DNA of 8,793 bases, taken from contig JAYTQQ010000218.1 in NCBI GenBank assembly GCA_043746635.1, forward strand, positions 1 through 8,793. The letters run 5' to 3'. This document shows positions 5,614-8,793 of this stretch, piece by piece. The stretch is from JAYTQQ01 sp043746635. Lineage in GTDB: Bacteria; Bdellovibrionota; Bdellovibrionia; Bdellovibrionales; JAMPXM01. Positions within the stretch are counted from its first letter, which is position 1; the number at the start of each line of letters is the position of its first letter. The notes under the pieces are model-generated. The model saw only the letters and a list, made by a program, of their open reading frames with translations. It did no database searches and was not told where the DNA came from. The position numbers and the translations under genes are program-made.

Positions 5614-7865
5614 GATTTCAAATCCTTCGAGATTAAAAGTTTTGGAAAGAGAGAGATAAAGGCTGGTAAGAAAATCAAATCACCGAGAAGTCCGCCAAGA
5701 ATGGATACCATCATACAGGCCCCGAATGTTCGGTTCAGCGAAAAGTAAGAGAACAAAAAAACCGAAAATCCGACGAGCATGATGCCGGTTGAAACCAAAC
5801 ACGGGTTACCTTCGAGATAAAAGGTTTTTGCTACCGGCAACGGACGCAGTTTCGTTTTCAAGTCTTTCAGGCGATTCAAAACATAAACGGTATTATTAAA
5901 CGCGAGTCCGAGAGCTATCGAAAAAATAATAGCAACGCCTGGTTTGATCGGTGTCTTGGTGATCGACAAGTAAGCAAGAAGAGCGATCGGCGGCAGCAGG
6001 TTAGGAATACACGCGACGAGTGCCCACCGGAGAGATCGAAAGATAATGGCGAGTAGAATGACGATGATGATGAGTGCTTGCCAAAAACCAAAGATCAACT
6101 CGCTCGAAAGTTCGTCATTGATAATATGTGCTACGGATCCCATGCCTCCAACATTCACTTGATCATTTGGAAAATGGAACTGAGTACGGGTCTTGACGAA
6201 CTTTACGAGGGTTTGTGCTTCGTCTGAAGGTAAATCGTGAATTCGGAGCTCAACGCGAACCGATGCTCCTTCGTCTGCCAAATAATTTTCTATAGGATTA
6301 TGTTCGGCAAGCGAGTAGAGAAAATAAATTTCTGCAATTGCTTTTCTCGAGCTCGGTAGCATCGGGTGCTCAAGATGTTCGGTCGCATGAAAAAAATCAG
6401 GAATGCCAACCGCAGATCCGACCCCGGGAGTTTTGCGAAGCTCGGTGATTAACGAATCGAGTTGGTGCATGCGTTCGGGATCATTCCACGCGGATTCGGC
6501 TTTTGAGCGAATGACAATTTCCATCGGGATTACTCCGCCCATGTCGCGGTCGATACGTTCGGTAGATCTGCGCGCTTCGTGTCCTTCAGGAAGATCGTCG
6601 AAAAGTTTTCCGGTCCAGTAGAGATGTCGAGAATTGATCGCCAAGACAACGCTCAAAATTGCGATGAGTACGACAACATATTTCGCATTGTGAATGGTCC
6701 AAAGAGCCCATCTCGCGGGACGATGAACCCAGTCTCTAGGAATGGGCAATGGAAACAGAATGAGAAACGGCAAAATCCCGAAGCTGGTGAGCGCCCAAGA
6801 TAAAACGACGGCCGCCGCGACCCCGATTCCGTAGTTGCGAATGAGAGGGACATCACCGGCGAGAAGCGTGAGGAACCCTACGCATGTGGTAAGGGCGCCT
6901 AATAAATTCGGCAACCAAATTCTTCGATTTACGGCTTTCAATAAGTCGAAGCGGGTTTTGTGCGCTTTATTTTGTTTAGCTTCCTCATCCACCCTTAAAA
7001 GAAAATGAACTGATAATGAAACCACCGTAATGAACACCAAGATCGGAATGGTTGCTGACAAAATAGTGAATGCAAGTCCCGTCCACGCCATCATCGCGAA
7101 CACCATCAGATTTGCAAATGCCGTCAAAAACAGAGGAATAAAAATGGTTGAGAAAGTTCGAAAGATGAATAACAAGGTGACGGCGCAGGCAAGAATCGTG
7201 AGGGCAATAAAATTCTTAAGCTCCTTGTTTAGAAGAAGTCCTAAATCTGTTTGCACCGCCGGAACTCCGCCAATGCTGATTTGCGCGTCCGGAAATTCTA
7301 ATGAGAGTTTCTCTCTGAGCTGCGATTGAAATCCTAAAAGAAGCTTCACGGTTGCTTCTTTGAGCTGAACGTAAACAAGTGTCGTGCGCTCATCCTGGGT
7401 TATCAATTGGGGAGTGAGCAAAACATCAGTTAGGATACGGTCATGCCATTTTTCTTGAGGGGTGACTTTAATGAGTGGACCGACATTCAGGACACCGTCG
7501 GTTTCACTCGCACCATCAATATTCGAGATGCTGACGGCGTTTCGAACTCCGGCGATTGATTTTATATTATTTGTCGCACTTAATAATTTATCGAGATGAA
7601 ATGGGTTAAGCCAACTACCTTGGGGAAGGGTGACGATTGCAACAAACATAGGAAGATCTTCAAGATGAAAATGACTGCGCACTTCTTTATCCATTTGAAT
7701 CGCGGCAGAATGCTCGGGCAAAAATTGCATGATTGAATATTCTGTTTGGAGCCCACGTAAACCAGAAGCTCCTACAACGGCTAATAGAAGACCAAAGACA
7801 ATCCCCCAGTAAGAGTATTTTTTACTGCTCGGAGTACTCGGAAAGTCTTCGTCCTGGCGCTTCAT
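5610..7865 (-). CDS. RND/MMPL-family inner-membrane exporter (COG1033-like)
   Basis: A 751-residue transporter with the duplicated RND layout. TM1 is about 18-38, a periplasmic loop about 40-215, TM2-6 about 218-372, and TM7 about 393-411. A second periplasmic loop covers about 413-588, and TM8-12 about 590-741. Length and sparse loops fit the MMPL/COG1033 branch, which moves lipids or hydrophobic compounds, rather than the roughly 1,000-residue AcrB type. TM4 (about 273-292) and TM10 (about 643-666) are recognisable by position. However, the aspartates usual there (ADSIH and VDDTIH-type motifs) read S283-L284-S285 and N657-N658, so the usual proton-relay acids are absent. D729 (GDLIFLPAF) is kept. 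AGAAGG at 7871-7876 supports the ATG, and a good promoter lies just upstream. The thioesterase gene overlaps its stop. No adaptor gene is present. Family is firm; substrate and energy coupling are unknown. Confidence 0.9.
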   Translation of the reverse strand: MKRQDEDFPSTPSSKKYSYWGIVFGLLLAVVGASGLRGLQTEYSIMQFLPEHSAAIQMDKEVRSHFHLEDLPMFVAIVTLPQGSWLNPFHLDKLLSATNNIKSIAGVRNAVSISNIDGASETDGVLNVGPLIKVTPQEKWHDRILTDVLLTPQLITQDERTTLVYVQLKEATVKLLLGFQSQLREKLSLEFPDAQISIGGVPAVQTDLGLLLNKELKNFIALTILACAVTLLFIFRTFSTIFIPLFLTAFANLMVFAMMAWTGLAFTILSATIPILVFITVVSLSVHFLLRVDEEAKQNKAHKTRFDLLKAVNRRIWLPNLLGALTTCVGFLTLLAGDVPLIRNYGIGVAAAVVLSWALTSFGILPFLILFPLPIPRDWVHRPARWALWTIHNAKYVVVLIAILSVVLAINSRHLYWTGKLFDDLPEGHEARRSTERIDRDMGGVIPMEIVIRSKAESAWNDPERMHQLDSLITELRKTPGVGSAVGIPDFFHATEHLEHPMLPSSRKAIAEIYFLYSLAEHNPIENYLADEGASVRVELRIHDLPSDEAQTLVKFVKTRTQFHFPNDQVNVGGMGSVAHIINDELSSELIFGFWQALIIIVILLAIIFRSLRWALVACIPNLLPPIALLAYLSITKTPIKPGVAIIFSIALGLAFNNTVYVLNRLKDLKTKLRPLPVAKTFYLEGNPCLVSTGIMLVGFSVFLFSYFSLNRTFGACMMVSILGGLLGDLIFLPAFISLFPKLLISKDLKS

Positions 7866-7897
7866 GTCAACCTTCTCGTAAAGAGTTGTAAGAACTT

Positions 7898-7926
7898 ATT
7901 AATTGTAAATTTTGTCTCTCTGTCAA
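7898..7926 (-). promoter_or_regulatory. Promoter of the RND exporter-thioesterase operon
   Basis: On the minus strand a perfect -35 TTGACA (7921-7926) is followed after 17 bases by ATTAAT (7898-7903), a 4/6 match to the -10. The predicted start is near 7890, leaving a leader of about 25 bases. A small inverted repeat TAAG-TT-CTTA and two direct TTACAA copies 17 bases apart lie around the -10 and start, and could bind a regulator. Confidence 0.55.
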
Positions 7927-8001
7927 GTTTTCTGTTGGTGTTCCATTACGTGGATGTCATCTGAGTCCGGACCAAAAACCAATTCGGGATGAAATTAAAA
8001 C

Positions 8002-8030
8002 TTGAAAACCTCTCGGAAGCGTTTACTAAT
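8002..8030 (+). promoter_or_regulatory. Candidate promoter of the glycosyltransferase
   Basis: TTGAAA (8002-8007) and ACTAAT (8025-8030) are 17 bases apart on the plus strand, matching consensus at 5/6 and 4/6 positions. A start near 8037 would leave a leader of under 20 bases. Confidence 0.4.
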
Positions 8031-8035
8031 AAACG
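8020..8035. promoter_or_regulatory. Inverted repeat covering the glycosyltransferase -10
   Basis: CGTTTA-CTAA-TAAACG is a perfect six-base inverted repeat with a four-base centre. It spans the proposed -10 box, a position suited to a repressor. No matching regulator is identified. Confidence 0.35.
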
Positions 8036-8040
8036 GGTCC

Positions 8041-8047
8041 GGGGGGA
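8041..8047 (+). promoter_or_regulatory. G-rich ribosome-binding site of the glycosyltransferase
   Basis: GGGGGGA lies six bases before the ATG at 8054. It sits inside GTCC-GGGG-GGAC (8037-8048), a four-base stem that could partly hide it. Confidence 0.5.
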
Positions 8048-8053
8048 CAACGT

Positions 8054-8793
8054 ATGCACGCTATACATCTTGCGACTCTATTTACAGGCTGCTTGTTTTT
8101 GTATCTCGCGTTTCGAACAAGGGCGTTTACGAAGTCTTTATTTTCTCTGAAAAACCAAAGCATCGATCGAATCGAAAGTATGGCCAATGATCCTAAAAGT
8201 GCGAAGCTTTGGCCGAAGCTCAGTCTCGTGATTCCGGCACGTGATGAAGCCCACACCATCGAGACGGCTGCACAATCTCTTTTAAAAATCAATTATCCGA
8301 ATCTTGAAATTGTCTTCGTCGATGATCGTTCCGAAGATCAAACAGGATTGATCATGGATCGCATCGCATCCGAACACCCGAACGTTAAAGTTTTACATAT
8401 TACAGAACTGCCTCCAGGTTGGCTTGGCAAAGTCCACGCCATGCACTGCGGAGTTGCCGAAACTTCAGGTGACTGGGTTTTGATGACAGATGCCGACGTT
8501 CACTTTTCAGAAAAGTCTTTGAAAAAAGCGATCGCCTATAGTCTCGAAAATAATTTAGATTTCTTAACGGTGATTCCTGACTTAGTGACTCCGACTTTTG
8601 CTTTGCAGCTCATGATGGTTCAGCTCTTTCATCAAGCGACGATCTTTTTTAATCCTACACGCATCAACGATCCTAGCCATAAAATCTGTTACGGCATGGG
8701 TGCTTTCTTGATGTTTAAGCGTTCAACTTACGAGCGTTCGGAAGGTCTCGAATGGCTCAAGATGGAGGTCGTCGATGACAGCGGCTTTGCCTT
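8054..8793 (+). CDS. Family 2 glycosyltransferase, 3' end beyond the window
   Basis: The first 246 residues of a GT2 enzyme, still open at the right edge. A hydrophobic N-terminal helix (about 5-20) probably anchors it to the inner membrane. The GT-A domain starts at LSLVIPARDEAHTIE (57-70). It has the nucleotide-sugar aspartates D90-D91 (FVDDRSEDQTG), the PPGWLGKVHAM segment (120-130), the metal-binding DxD at 146-148 (TDADVHF), and an acidic pair D241-D242 that fits the catalytic-base motif. The GW-x-GK-x-x-A block is typical of the membrane-associated branch that includes carotenoid (CrtQ-like) and hopanoid-linked (HpnB-like) glycosyltransferases, which modify lipid acceptors; that subgroup is inference. 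An in-frame stop at 8030-8032 and the ribosome site at 8041-8047 fix the ATG. It is divergent from the exporter operon, so the two could share regulation. Its acceptor is unknown. Confidence 0.88.
   Translation, partial: MHAIHLATLFTGCLFLYLAFRTRAFTKSLFSLKNQSIDRIESMANDPKSAKLWPKLSLVIPARDEAHTIETAAQSLLKINYPNLEIVFVDDRSEDQTGLIMDRIASEHPNVKVLHITELPPGWLGKVHAMHCGVAETSGDWVLMTDADVHFSEKSLKKAIAYSLENNLDFLTVIPDLVTPTFALQLMMVQLFHQATIFFNPTRINDPSHKICYGMGAFLMFKRSTYERSEGLEWLKMEVVDDSGFA

Overview
The window looks like chromosomal DNA from a Gram-negative, moderate-GC bacterium. Evidence includes signal peptides for the periplasm or outer membrane, a TolC-type outer-membrane channel, an RND/MMPL inner-membrane transporter and a sigma-54-dependent PilR-type regulator. 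The mix, and the style of the small secreted proteins, would suit a predatory Bdellovibrio-like lineage or another delta-proteobacterium-like group. That placement is an impression, not a demonstrated assignment. No mobile element, tRNA, rRNA or CRISPR array was seen.

Layout. Bases 122-1537 (+) encode a complete PilR-type sigma-54 response regulator. Its sensor kinase, if paired, would lie mostly off the left edge. Convergent to it, 1552-2073 (-) encodes a small secreted single-HKD nuclease of the phospholipase D superfamily. Bases 2074-2629 hold no convincing gene, but contain a probable nuclease promoter and a striking series of short perfect inverted repeats. From 4921 down to 2630 (-) runs a tight three-gene set: a TolC-family channel, a short exported protein that looks like a fragment of an outer-membrane barrel, and a MarR-family repressor. 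A 5+3+5 palindrome (4998-5010) upstream of the channel gene is a good candidate MarR operator. From 7865 down to 5203 (-) runs a second operon: a 12-TM RND/MMPL exporter overlapped (ATGA) by a hotdog-fold acyl-CoA thioesterase. A divergent promoter region (7866-8053) separates it from a family-2 glycosyltransferase (8054 onward, +) cut by the right edge.

How the parts may work together (inference): the two minus-strand operons together supply an inner-membrane exporter, an acyl thioesterase, an outer-membrane channel and a ligand-responsive repressor, but no periplasmic adaptor. This fits export of an acyl or lipid-like compound, or disposal of toxic amphiphiles, better than a classical three-part drug pump. 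The most unusual detail is that the exporter lacks the acidic residues normally present in TM4 and TM10 of its family. This raises the question of how, or whether, it couples to the proton gradient.
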